NCBI GenBank assembly: GCA_946886875.1
Contig: CAMPJN010000116.1
Span: forward strand, 1 to 10,065
Length of the DNA stretch: 10,065 bases
Direction of reading: 5' to 3'
Source: an uncultured Pseudomonas sp.
GTDB lineage: Bacteria; Pseudomonadota; Gammaproteobacteria; Pseudomonadales; Pseudomonadaceae
Shown here: in pieces, positions 1 through 6,318 of the stretch
How positions within the stretch are numbered: position 1 is the first letter of the stretch
How the letters are laid out: each line of letters begins with the position of its first letter
Position numbers and translations under genes: made by a program
Notes under the pieces: model-generated
What the model saw: only the letters and a program-made list of their open reading frames with translations
Told to the model about the DNA's origin: nothing
Databases searched by the model: none

Positions 1-1606
1 TGCCGTTGAGCGGGCGCGGGCCGTCGATATTGCGTTGCAGAATGCGCAGCAGCGTCCACTCCAGCAGATCGACCTTGCGGTCGGCTTTGGCCAGCATGAT
101 CAGGTTGCGTTGCAGCGTCGCCCATTGCGCCTTGCTCAGTTGTTTCAGCGCGGGGATTGCCAGCTCCAGCAACGGCAGCCGCAGCCCCTCGCCCAGACCG
201 CTCAGCTCGGCATCCAGCGCATCCACGGCGGCGGCCACATCGGCCGGCAGTTGCGAACGCAGCGACTCAAGTTGGCGCAACCGCGCCGCGGGCTCACGCT
301 CAAGCATCAAGCCATAGGCCAGCGCCTGGGCGCCCACGCAACTATGGGCGGCCTCGGTGAGCGGCGTGCCGAGGCGCTGCAAGGCGCTACGTGCCTGCTG
401 CAAATGCGCCGGTTGCGGATCGCCGATGGCATCTATCGATTGCTCGACCGCCTGCGGGCTGAATGCCGTCGCGGCCAGGCCCAGGGCGGCCATTTCCTTA
501 TCCCAACTGCCGCCGACATCGGCCGGGGGCGGCGCTTCGACTTGCGTGGCAGAGGCCATCGTCTCGCGATAACTGACGCTGGGATAGCTGCCATCCCAAC
601 CCGGTTCGATACGGCGGATGCGCTCGGCCAATGGCGGATGGGTGGCCAGCAAGCCGCCCAGCGCCAGGCCCACGCCCTGGCCGAAATACAGGTGGCTGAA
701 CTCCGCGGCGTTCTTGGCTTGCAGTAGCGAACCCGGCGCGTAACCACCGATCTTCTTCAAGGCGCCGCCGATGCTCTCCGGGTTGCGGGTGTACTGCACC
801 GCCGAGGCATCGGCGAGAAACTCGCGCTGGCGGCTGACCGCAGCCTTGATCAGGTTGCCGAAAAAGGTGCCGGCATAGCCCAGCACCAGCAGGGTGCCGC
901 CAATCGCCAATATCACCAGGCCCGAATTGTCTCGGCTCGAGCGACTGCTGCGCAGGCTCAGGCTACGCAGGATAAAGCCGCCAATCAGGCCCAGCAGCAG
1001 AATGCCGTGCAGCACCGAGATCAGGCGGGTATTGAGGCGCATATCGCCATGGAAAATATGGCTGAACTCATGGGCGATGACGCCCTGCAACTCTTCGCGC
1101 GAAAGCAGGTTGATGGCGCCGAGGGTGACGCCGATCACCGCGTCCTGGGGCGTCAGGCCGGCGGCGAAGGCATTGATCGCCGGGTCGTCGAGCACGTACA
1201 CCGCCGGTACCGGCGTGCCGGCGGCAAGGGCCATTTCCTCGACCACATTGAGCAACCGCCGCTCTTCGAAGGTTTTCGGTTCCAGATTGATCAGGCGCCC
1301 ACCGAGACGCTGCGCGACCACCTTGCCGCCGCGACTCAACTGCACGCTTTTATACAGGCTACCGAGGGAAACCACGGTGATCACCACCAGCGCCACGCTG
1401 CCGACCAGCACCCAGTCGATCCCGCCAGCGCTGGCGCCGCCGGGGCCGGGATAGCTCTGATAGCCCTGGTAAGTATTCAGCATGCGCAGTGCCAGGCCGA
1501 TGGCGAGGCTGATCAAGGTGATCAGGCTGAGTACCGCCAGCACCATCAGCAGCACTAGACGACCGCTCTGGCGCTTGGCGCGATCCTGTTGTTCGAAGAA
1601 ATTCAT
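1..1606 (-). CDS. M48 family membrane zinc metalloprotease (HtpX-like), C-terminus cut by window edge
   Basis: This is probably an inner-membrane zinc protease of the M48 (HtpX/Ste24) family involved in envelope protein quality control; the substrate is unknown. The 535 codons in the window run without a stop to the left edge, so the C-terminus is missing. Visible parts in order: a hydrophobic segment at about residues 17-43, a second at about 65-85, the zinc-binding motif HEFSH at 179-183 within GVIAHEFSHIFHGDMR, two further hydrophobic segments at about 195-245, and the third zinc ligand Glu262 in SRQREFLADASAV. After residue 330 the protein is soluble and helical; a part near the left edge (LAKADRKVDLLEWTLL) recalls TerB-like folds, which is only a resemblance. 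The start ATG at 1606 has a weak CGGA Shine-Dalgarno. It lies 53 nt after lemA on the same strand, and lemA-M48 pairs are common in proteobacteria, so one operon is likely. Confidence 0.9.
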   Translation of the reverse strand, partial: MNFFEQQDRAKRQSGRLVLLMVLAVLSLITLISLAIGLALRMLNTYQGYQSYPGPGGASAGGIDWVLVGSVALVVITVVSLGSLYKSVQLSRGGKVVAQRLGGRLINLEPKTFEERRLLNVVEEMALAAGTPVPAVYVLDDPAINAFAAGLTPQDAVIGVTLGAINLLSREELQGVIAHEFSHIFHGDMRLNTRLISVLHGILLLGLIGGFILRSLSLRSSRSSRDNSGLVILAIGGTLLVLGYAGTFFGNLIKAAVSRQREFLADASAVQYTRNPESIGGALKKIGGYAPGSLLQAKNAAEFSHLYFGQGVGLALGGLLATHPPLAERIRRIEPGWDGSYPSVSYRETMASATQVEAPPPADVGGSWDKEMAALGLAATAFSPQAVEQSIDAIGDPQPAHLQQARSALQRLGTPLTEAAHSCVGAQALAYGLMLEREPAARLRQLESLRSQLPADVAAAVDALDAELSGLGEGLRLPLLELAIPALKQLSKAQWATLQRNLIMLAKADRKVDLLEWTLLRILQRNIDGPRPLNG

Positions 1607-1630
1607 CGCGCGATCCGAGGGCAGACGATT

Positions 1631-1675
1631 TAGAACGACGCCGTATAGAACGACTCTGCTTAGAACGCCACCTTC
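1631..1675 (-). repeat. Three 15-nt tandem units at the lemA stop codon
   Basis: Read on the plus strand, TAGAACG begins at 1631, 1646 and 1661, an exact 15-nt period; the first two copies extend to TAGAACGAC. On the minus strand the first copy carries the lemA stop (GTTCTAA), and the next two copies follow in the same reading frame as GTTCTAT and GTTCTAA. The three copies therefore sit in the lemA-M48 spacer like repeated gene ends. The rest of each unit is poorly conserved, so chance cannot be excluded. Confidence 0.5.
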
Positions 1676-2256
1676 GGCGCTTCCTGAATCGCCGCGCTAT
1701 CGGCGAATTCGAGCAGGCTGGCGTCTTGTCCGTGGCCGACGCTGGCAGCCAGGATCACCGGCGGGAAACTCTGCTTATAGGTGTTGTAGGTCATCACCGC
1801 ATCGTTGAAGGCCTGACGGGCGAATGCGACTTTGTTTTCCGTGCTGCTCAGTTCCTCGCTGAGCTGCTGCATGTTCTGCGATGCCTTGAGGTCCGGGTAG
1901 GCCTCCATGACCACATTGAGACGGCCCATGGCGCTGTTCAGCAAGCCTTCGGCCCCGCCCAGCTGCGCCATGCTCTGCGGATTGCCCGGCTGCGCGGCGG
2001 CGGCTTTAAGGCCGGCGGCTGCGGCGTTACGCGCGGCTATCACCGCCTCCAGAGTTTCGCGCTCGTGGGCCAGATAACCCTTGGCGGTTTCCACCAGATT
2101 GGGGATCAGGTCGTAGCGGCGCTTGAGCTGCACTTCGATCTGGGCGAATGCATTCTGGAAACGGTTACGCAGCTTCACCAACTGGTTGTAGATGGCGATC
2201 ACGTAGAAAACCAAAGCGGCCAGGACGGCCAGAATAATCAGGGTGGATACAGCCAT
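1660..2256 (-). CDS. lemA: LemA family membrane-anchored protein
   Basis: A 198-residue LemA family protein of poorly defined function. Residues 2-24 form one N-terminal membrane helix, followed by the family signature with QNAFAQIEVQLKRRYDLIPN at about 34-53 and LVETAKGYLAHERETL after it, then a long helical domain containing MEAYPDLKASQNMQQL and ENKVAFARQAFNDAVMTYN. The short N-terminus before the helix and the downstream helices match the usual layout of the family. The start ATG at 2256 is preceded by AAGGA at a suitable distance. The next gene is the M48 protease, a conserved partner, which suggests a role with that protease at the inner membrane. This LemA is unrelated to the old P. syringae name lemA for the sensor kinase GacS. 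Family assignment is certain; the function is not. Confidence 0.95.
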   Translation of the reverse strand: MAVSTLIILAVLAALVFYVIAIYNQLVKLRNRFQNAFAQIEVQLKRRYDLIPNLVETAKGYLAHERETLEAVIAARNAAAAGLKAAAAQPGNPQSMAQLGGAEGLLNSAMGRLNVVMEAYPDLKASQNMQQLSEELSSTENKVAFARQAFNDAVMTYNTYKQSFPPVILAASVGHGQDASLLEFADSAAIQEAPKVAF

Positions 2257-2290
2257 GGTGAAGTCCTTATCTGAATCGGAAGTGACATCG

Positions 2291-2318
2291 ATGGTAGCGG
2301 AAAAATGTCAGGAGACAA
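2291..2318 (-). promoter_or_regulatory. Putative sigma-70 promoter of lemA
   Basis: On the minus strand, TTGTCT (2318-2313) and TACCAT (2296-2291) are separated by 16 nt, and transcription would begin roughly 30 nt before the lemA start codon. It lies downstream of the small-RNA terminator at 2441-2456, so lemA needs its own promoter. Match to consensus is moderate. Confidence 0.4.
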
Positions 2319-2430
2319 TCTTACCGACGGCGTTGCCGGTTAGCCGCGGACTGGCAACGTGCAAAGACGGCGCGGCGCCCACGACCCGATTGAGGAAGGG
2401 AGTGGTCAAGCGCGCGGGAAAAAGAGACAG

Positions 2431-2456
2431 AAAAAAGAAACCCCGCTTACGCGGGG
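2431..2456 (-). terminator. Intrinsic terminator of the Rsm-type small RNA
   Basis: On the minus strand, CCCCGC-GTAA-GCGGGG forms a perfect 6-bp GC-rich stem with a 4-nt loop (2456-2441), followed directly by TTTCTTTTTT (2440-2431). The long U-tract lies on the minus side; the plus side has only four T residues after the stem, so the minus direction is favoured. No protein gene on the minus strand ends here, which points to a non-coding transcript. Confidence 0.85.
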
Positions 2457-2560
2457 CTTTTGCAGACTGAGTACTGACATCCGTATTCGGCGCGCCTTCC
2501 TGGCGGCAATCCTATATGCATCCTTATTGATGACTCTGCGCTTCCTGCGCTACATCCATG
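2431..2560 (-). ncRNA. RsmX/RsmY/RsmZ-like regulatory small RNA
   Basis: This is a probable Gac-controlled small RNA that sequesters the CsrA-type repressors RsmA/RsmE and so relieves translational repression. On the minus strand, from a predicted start near 2560, about 130 nt contain six GGA motifs (plus-strand TCC at 2555, 2543, 2521, 2510, 2498 and 2480). Two are AGGAA loops on perfect 4-bp stems: GCGC-AGGAA-GCGC (2550-2538) and CGCC-AGGAA-GGCG (2505-2493). Others have the ANGGA form (ATGGAT, AAGGAT, ACGGAT). An intrinsic terminator closes the gene, and a GacA-type palindrome lies upstream. Length, motif density, AGGAA hairpins, terminator and activator site all match the RsmX/Y/Z family, whose members are about 110-130 nt. 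The first hairpin matches, as I recall it, one in RsmY; I cannot say which paralogue this is. The 5' end is inferred from the -10 position. Confidence 0.85.
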
Positions 2561-2566
2561 GGCAGA

Positions 2567-2572
2567 AGGTTA
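2567..2572 (-). promoter_or_regulatory. Putative -10 element of the Rsm-type small RNA
   Basis: TAACCT on the minus strand (2572-2567) would place the transcript start near 2560, just ahead of the first GGA motif. There is no convincing -35 hexamer upstream, as expected for a promoter that depends on an activator. Confidence 0.5.
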
Positions 2573-2616
2573 AACCCGGTGAGTGGAAGGCAGTAGTGGC
2601 GATAGGCAGCACACCT

Positions 2617-2634
2617 TGTAAGCCGTAGCCTACA
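2617..2634 (-). promoter_or_regulatory. GacA-type upstream activating sequence
   Basis: On the minus strand the site reads TGTAGG-CTACGG-CTTACA, matching the GacA binding consensus TGTAAG-N6-CTTACA at 11 of 12 fixed positions. It ends 44 nt before the small RNA -10 element, so it lies at about -74 to -57 from the predicted start, close to where this element lies in known rsm genes. The palindrome is nearly symmetric and also lies 114 nt upstream of the plus-strand endonuclease start. Confidence 0.8.
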
Positions 2635-2706
2635 AACGTCGGTTTGCCAGCCGGACCTGGCTATGTTTTGTGACGTAGGTCTTGTTACACTCATTTCGCT
2701 TATAAG

Positions 2707-2729
2707 AAAAAAGTCCCTGAACACAGGGA
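2707..2729 (-). terminator. Terminator-like hairpin in the endonuclease 5' leader (minus-strand polarity)
   Basis: TCCCTG-AACA-CAGGGA (2714-2729) is a perfect 6-bp stem. On the minus strand it is followed by C and six T residues (2712-2707), then CTT, the form of a weak intrinsic terminator. It would stop antisense transcripts leaving the endonuclease gene before they reach the small RNA promoter. On the plus strand the same hairpin sits 6-7 nt ahead of the Shine-Dalgarno and may instead shape the mRNA leader. Confidence 0.4.
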
Positions 2730-2747
2730 TCACCGGGAGGATCGAAG

Positions 2748-3404
2748 ATGCGCGCAGTAGTTATCGCTCTCGGTTGTATTGCAACCGCCTTCACTCTTCC
2801 CTGCTGGGCCAACGGCCAGAACAGCATCGGTGACCTGCTGACCAGCGAGAAACTGCTGTGGAGTACGGTCTACCAAGCTGGCGGCAGCTCGCTGTATTGC
2901 GCCAAACCGTTCAGCGAAAAAGGCGGCTTGTTCAGCGTCAGCCAGATCTACAGCGGCAAACAACTGAAACGCTCGTTGCGCTGCATTACCGACCGCCAAT
3001 GCAGCATCATGAACCCGCGCTACCCCTATATCACCGCCGATCTGCACAACCTCTATCCAGCGCTGACCCGTGTCGAGGAGGCCCGGGGCAACGCGCAGTT
3101 CAAAGAGCTGGGCGCCAGCGTCCCCAGTGCCTTCGAGGATATCGGCTGCGACTTGAAAACTGCCTTCAAAGCCATCGAGCCGCGCGATGGCGCCAAAGGC
3201 AATATCGCCCGGGCGATGTTCTATATGCATATCGAGTACGACTTGCCCCTTCCGGGCCCGGCCGCGATGTACAAGAAGTGGCACCAGCTCGACCCAGCGG
3301 ACACCGAAGAGCAGGCGCGCAACGACAGCATCGAAAAACTCCAGGGCACGCGTAACCGCTTTATCGATGATCCTGGTTTGGTGGATACATTGATCGCCGA
3401 TTGA
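2748..3404 (+). CDS. Secreted endonuclease I (EndA)-like protein lacking the usual catalytic histidine
   Basis: A 218-residue exported protein related to the endonuclease I family (Endonuclease_1; EndA/Vvn type), periplasmic or secreted non-specific nucleases. Residues 1-21 form a signal peptide ending in CWA-NG. The C-terminal half matches EndA: ADLHNLYPA (97-105), RGNAQF (113-118), KGNIARAMFYM (150-160), YDLPL, and the closing KLQGTRNRFID (197-207) where EndA has KVQGNHNPYV. The segment that normally carries WEHVVPA, with the general-base His and a metal-binding Glu, is not recognisable: residues 50-99 contain no histidine at all, though the metal-binding HN (100-101) is retained. Cysteines at 51, 79, 85 and 134 could form disulfides. 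GGAGG lies 7 nt before ATG. It is the only plus-strand gene here, convergent with phoX and divergent from the small RNA. It may be a divergent active nuclease or a catalytically altered paralogue. Confidence 0.8.
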   Translation: MRAVVIALGCIATAFTLPCWANGQNSIGDLLTSEKLLWSTVYQAGGSSLYCAKPFSEKGGLFSVSQIYSGKQLKRSLRCITDRQCSIMNPRYPYITADLHNLYPALTRVEEARGNAQFKELGASVPSAFEDIGCDLKTAFKAIEPRDGAKGNIARAMFYMHIEYDLPLPGPAAMYKKWHQLDPADTEEQARNDSIEKLQGTRNRFIDDPGLVDTLIAD

Positions 3405-3410
3405 GTCGGC

Positions 3411-3469
3411 CGGGAGATGATCCCGATGCCATATTGTTAAACCGCCGCTCGCGGACAGCCGAAGTCCGC
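3411..3469. other. Convergent intergenic region with two hairpins
   Basis: The endonuclease gene and phoX converge here. CGGGA-GATGA-TCCCG (3411-3425) follows the endonuclease stop, and GCGGAC-7 nt-GTCCGC (3451-3469) lies just past the phoX stop. On the minus strand the latter has a TTCGGCT loop. Neither hairpin has a run of T after it, so as intrinsic terminators both are weak; they may stall polymerase or mark mRNA ends. Confidence 0.3.
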
Positions 3470-3474
3470 AGACC

Positions 3475-5433
3475 TCAGCTGCCAATCACCCCGCCATCGT
3501 TCCTGCTGATCATTACCGTGGTCGAACGTGGGCGGGTTTTCTTGTCGCTGGCCGGGTAGCTGATGCCGGGGTGTTGGATGTTCGCCCACATCACCTTGCC
3601 GTCCGGGCTCCAGGCCAGCCCCGTCACTTCGCAACCCCGTGGCCCGACCAGAAAGCGCCGAACCTCGCGGGTGCTCGGGTCGGCGCAGAGCAACTGGTTG
3701 CAGCCCATGGCCTGCATCGGCACCTCCTCGTCGTCATAGTCGGTCTGAATCCACAGACGGCCATGGCGGTCGAAGGCCAGGCCATCGGGCGAGGAAAACA
3801 GGTCGCCGTTGATGGTGCCGATAAGGTTGGCGGGCAGCGCCTTGCCGCTGGCATCGCGGGCGCCTTTTGGCTCGCCGGCGAGGAGGAACAGCTCCCAGGT
3901 GAAGGTGATCGCAGCGGGGTCGGCGCCCTGTTCGTTGAAGCGCAAGATCTGCCCGTGCAGGTTATGCGGCCGCGGATTGGCTTTGTCGGTCGGCTGCTTG
4001 TCGCCCCGTCCATCATTGTTGGTCAGGGCGACATACACCTCACGGGTCTGCGGATGCACGGTGGCCCATTCCGGACGGTCCATCGGCGTGGCGCCGAGAA
4101 TATCGGCAGCGGCGCGGGCGTTGAGTAGGACCTCGGCCTGGCTGGCGAAGCCGTTGTCTGCGTTCAGGCCATTCTGCCCATGCACCAGGGCCAGCCACTG
4201 GCCACTGCCGTCGGCGGCGAAGCGCGCGACGTAGAGGGTGCCGGCGTCGAGCAGGTCGCGGTTGGCTTTAGGGTTGGCCGCGTCGAAACGCCCGCTGGGG
4301 ACGAATTTGTAGACGTACTCGCCTTTGGCATCGTCGCCGGAATAAAACGCCATGCGCCCATCATCGCCCAGACTCAGAGCCGCGCACTCACGGCTGAAAC
4401 GGCCGAAGGCAGTGCGTTTTATCGGTTGCGCCAGGGGGTCGAAGGGATCGATTTCCACTACCCAGCCAAAACGGTGCGGCTCGTTGACGTAACCATCGTG
4501 GGCTTGCTGCGGGTCGGGCGTAGCGTCGAAGCGCGGGTCGGTGGTTTCCCAGGCGTAGTTCTTGCTGGTGCCTTCCTTGGCCAGGCCATAGCGGTTGTGA
4601 GAGGTTCGCGTGGCGTAGTCGGCCGGGTCGCGATTGATGAAGTAGTTGTGCCAGTTTTCCTCGCAGGTGAGAAAGGTGCCCCAGGGAGTGATCCCGGTCG
4701 CGCAGTTATTGATGGTGCCGAGCACTTCGCGGCCAGCAGGATCGCCGACGGTTTTCATCAGCGCATGTCCGGCCAGGGGGCCGGCGATGCGCATCGCCGT
4801 CATGGCGCTGATGCGACGGTTGTAGGGCGAATCCATAACCCGCTGCCATTGGCCGCTCGCGTCTTTTTTCACCTCGATCACCGAGACGCCATGGGCTGCC
4901 TGCTCCTTGCGCACTTCATCGAGCGGCCGCGGCTTGCTCTGGTCGATGCGGTTGCCGGGGTGCAGCGGCGGGTTGACGTATTCATGGTTCATCACCAGCA
5001 GACCGCGGTCGGTCTCGCCCTCGAAGGCGAAGAATTCCATGCCGTCATGGTTGTCACCGGCTTGCAGCAGTTGCGCCTGCCAATCGTCGCTGGCATCCGG
5101 GTTCCACTGCGGCGCGCCGGCCATGATCGGGTCGCCCCAGGAGAAGAACGGCGTGGCGCTGTAACCTTCGGCGACCAGCACGCGGTCGAACTGCGGGTCG
5201 ACCTGCACCGGCACGCCCTTGAAGTTGAGCAACGGGCTGGCACTGGCGCTGCGACAGGCGCTGATGCCTCCGGCGAAGAAGCCCAGGGCCGCTAGCGTCA
5301 GGCCGCCCTTGAGCACGTTGCGCCGAGATGGGCTGAGCAGCTCAGCCAACGTCGGGTTGGTGCTGGGGTTGATCGACTGATCGTCGTGGGCTTCGAGACT
5401 GGCGTGAAACTGTTGGTGATCCTGCTTGATCAT
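3475..5433 (-). CDS. phoX: PhoX family alkaline phosphatase, Tat-exported
   Basis: PhoX (DUF839) enzymes are calcium- and iron-dependent phosphomonoesterases that release phosphate from organic esters in the periplasm or outside the cell. The 652-residue protein has the typical length. A twin-arginine signal SRRNVLK lies at 36-42 followed by a hydrophobic stretch to residue 58. The family block NNCATGITPWGTFLTCEEN covers 242-260; its Cys244 corresponds to the iron-ligand cysteine of known PhoX. MNHEYVNPP (148-156), FSRECAAL (346-353) and SSPDGLAFD (547-555) are further family motifs. The signal ends ISAC (57-60), which resembles a lipobox, so lipid anchoring is possible. I chose ATG 5433 because GAGAG precedes it; an in-frame ATG at 5475 would add 14 residues of poor quality. 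It lies 75 nt after tonB and is last in the phytate cluster. A Pho-box-like array lies upstream inside tonB. Confidence 0.95.
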   Translation of the reverse strand: MIKQDHQQFHASLEAHDDQSINPSTNPTLAELLSPSRRNVLKGGLTLAALGFFAGGISACRSASASPLLNFKGVPVQVDPQFDRVLVAEGYSATPFFSWGDPIMAGAPQWNPDASDDWQAQLLQAGDNHDGMEFFAFEGETDRGLLVMNHEYVNPPLHPGNRIDQSKPRPLDEVRKEQAAHGVSVIEVKKDASGQWQRVMDSPYNRRISAMTAMRIAGPLAGHALMKTVGDPAGREVLGTINNCATGITPWGTFLTCEENWHNYFINRDPADYATRTSHNRYGLAKEGTSKNYAWETTDPRFDATPDPQQAHDGYVNEPHRFGWVVEIDPFDPLAQPIKRTAFGRFSRECAALSLGDDGRMAFYSGDDAKGEYVYKFVPSGRFDAANPKANRDLLDAGTLYVARFAADGSGQWLALVHGQNGLNADNGFASQAEVLLNARAAADILGATPMDRPEWATVHPQTREVYVALTNNDGRGDKQPTDKANPRPHNLHGQILRFNEQGADPAAITFTWELFLLAGEPKGARDASGKALPANLIGTINGDLFSSPDGLAFDRHGRLWIQTDYDDEEVPMQAMGCNQLLCADPSTREVRRFLVGPRGCEVTGLAWSPDGKVMWANIQHPGISYPASDKKTRPRSTTVMISRNDGGVIGS

Positions 5434-5508
5434 GATTTCTCTCAAATGGCTGACGTAGCCCGGCCCTGACCGCAAAGATGAATGCGGCCGAATAGGCGCA
5501 GGTGGTGG

Positions 5509-6318
5509 TTATTCGATTCGGTAGGTAAAGGTGTTCTTCACGCTGGGCACGGCGACGGCGCGGCCATCGATGACCCGTGGCTGGTAGCGAAAACTCTGAG
5601 CAGCCTGCAATGACGGGCGAATGAACAAGGGATGACAGTCGCCAACCACCCTGGGCGCTTCGACCCGACCCTGGGCGTTGACCGTGTAGCTGACCGTGCA
5701 CTCGCCCTGGATCCCCTTGTCCAACGCGCGCCGCGGATAACTCGGCGCCTGCTTGGCGATCGGCAGGTACTGACGGCTGGCGGCGGCCGCGGCTTCAGCC
5801 AGACGGGCATGCTCGGCAGCTGCCGTAGCGGCCTGCTGACGTTGCTGCGCGGCAAGCTGCTCGGCCGCCAGGCGCTGTTGCTCCTGTTCACGGCGTTGCC
5901 GCTCGGCACGGGCCTGCTCCTCACGCTTGCGCTCGAGGCGCTGGCGCTCCTGGGCAAGTTCCCGCTGCTCCATGCGCTTACGCGCCAGGGCCGCTTGCTC
6001 GAGCTGCTGCTGGGCAATGGCTGGATCAACCTGTGGCGCGGGCACTTCAGGTTCCGCCAGCGGCGGCGCGACCGGCACGGCTAACGGGGTATCGATCGGC
6101 GGTTCGGGCTGCGGCGCGGGGAGCGTGACCAATTGCATGCTGATGGTTTTCACGTTGGGCGCAGAGGGCGTCTCGACCGCCCAGTTGGCCAGCAGCAACG
6201 CCATCACCAAGCCGTGCAACGCCAAGGTCGACAGCGCCGCCTTGACCGCGCGCAGTTTCCGCGGCGAGATGGCTACCAAGCTGAAGGTTATCGGGCTGCT
6301 CATCGGCATGGCATTCAC
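5509..6318 (-). CDS. tonB: TonB-like energy transducer with TolA-like helical linker
   Basis: TonB spans the periplasm and transmits inner-membrane proton-motive energy to outer-membrane receptors. This 269-residue protein has one N-terminal membrane helix at about 26-47, a short proline-rich part (52-98, with PAPQPEPPIDTP), a long Gln/Glu/Arg/Ala coiled coil (about 100-182), and a TonB C-terminal domain (about 185-269) beginning SYPRRALDKGIQGECTVSYT. Two cysteines in that domain (207 and 228) could form a disulfide. The coiled coil resembles TolA domain II more than the Pro-Lys linker of classical TonB. I chose the GTG at 6318: it overlaps the exbD stop as GTGA and has GAGG 7 nt upstream, while the in-frame ATGs at 6309 and 6303 have no good ribosome site. 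The overlap implies translational coupling with exbD. Confidence 0.92.
   Translation of the reverse strand: MNAMPMSSPITFSLVAISPRKLRAVKAALSTLALHGLVMALLLANWAVETPSAPNVKTISMQLVTLPAPQPEPPIDTPLAVPVAPPLAEPEVPAPQVDPAIAQQQLEQAALARKRMEQRELAQERQRLERKREEQARAERQRREQEQQRLAAEQLAAQQRQQAATAAAEHARLAEAAAAASRQYLPIAKQAPSYPRRALDKGIQGECTVSYTVNAQGRVEAPRVVGDCHPLFIRPSLQAAQSFRYQPRVIDGRAVAVPSVKNTFTYRIE
5610..5638 (-). promoter_or_regulatory. Possible Pho-box array ahead of phoX, inside tonB
   Basis: On the minus strand three 7-nt half-sites follow at an exact 11-nt period: CTGTCAT (5638-5632), TGTTCAT (5627-5621) and CCGTCAT (5616-5610), each separated by 4 nt. Against the PhoB half-site CTGTCAT they score 7/7, 4/7 and 6/7, with TCAT conserved in all three. 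The array lies in the tonB coding sequence 177 nt before the phoX start. No convincing -10 follows at the expected spacing, so activity is unproven. Confidence 0.35.

Noticed and set aside
2359..2628. An 89-codon plus-strand frame across the small RNA gene
   Set aside because: It starts before the terminator and runs antisense through the small RNA and into the GacA site, with no ribosome site or recognisable product.
2257..2747. A tRNA gene in the region without protein genes
   Set aside because: No T-loop-like GGTTCGAAT sequence or acceptor stem pairing is visible on either strand; the terminator belongs to the small RNA instead.
2524..2827. Short minus-strand open frames in the region upstream of the small RNA
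   Set aside because: They lack ribosome sites and family motifs and overlap the GacA site, the endonuclease leader and the small RNA itself; a non-coding explanation fits all the visible signals better.
4180..5295. A long plus-strand open frame of 371 codons opposite phoX
   Set aside because: It lies wholly antisense to a clearly recognised PhoX protein, has Gly/Val/Arg-rich low-information composition and no family motif; such frames are common in GC-rich DNA.
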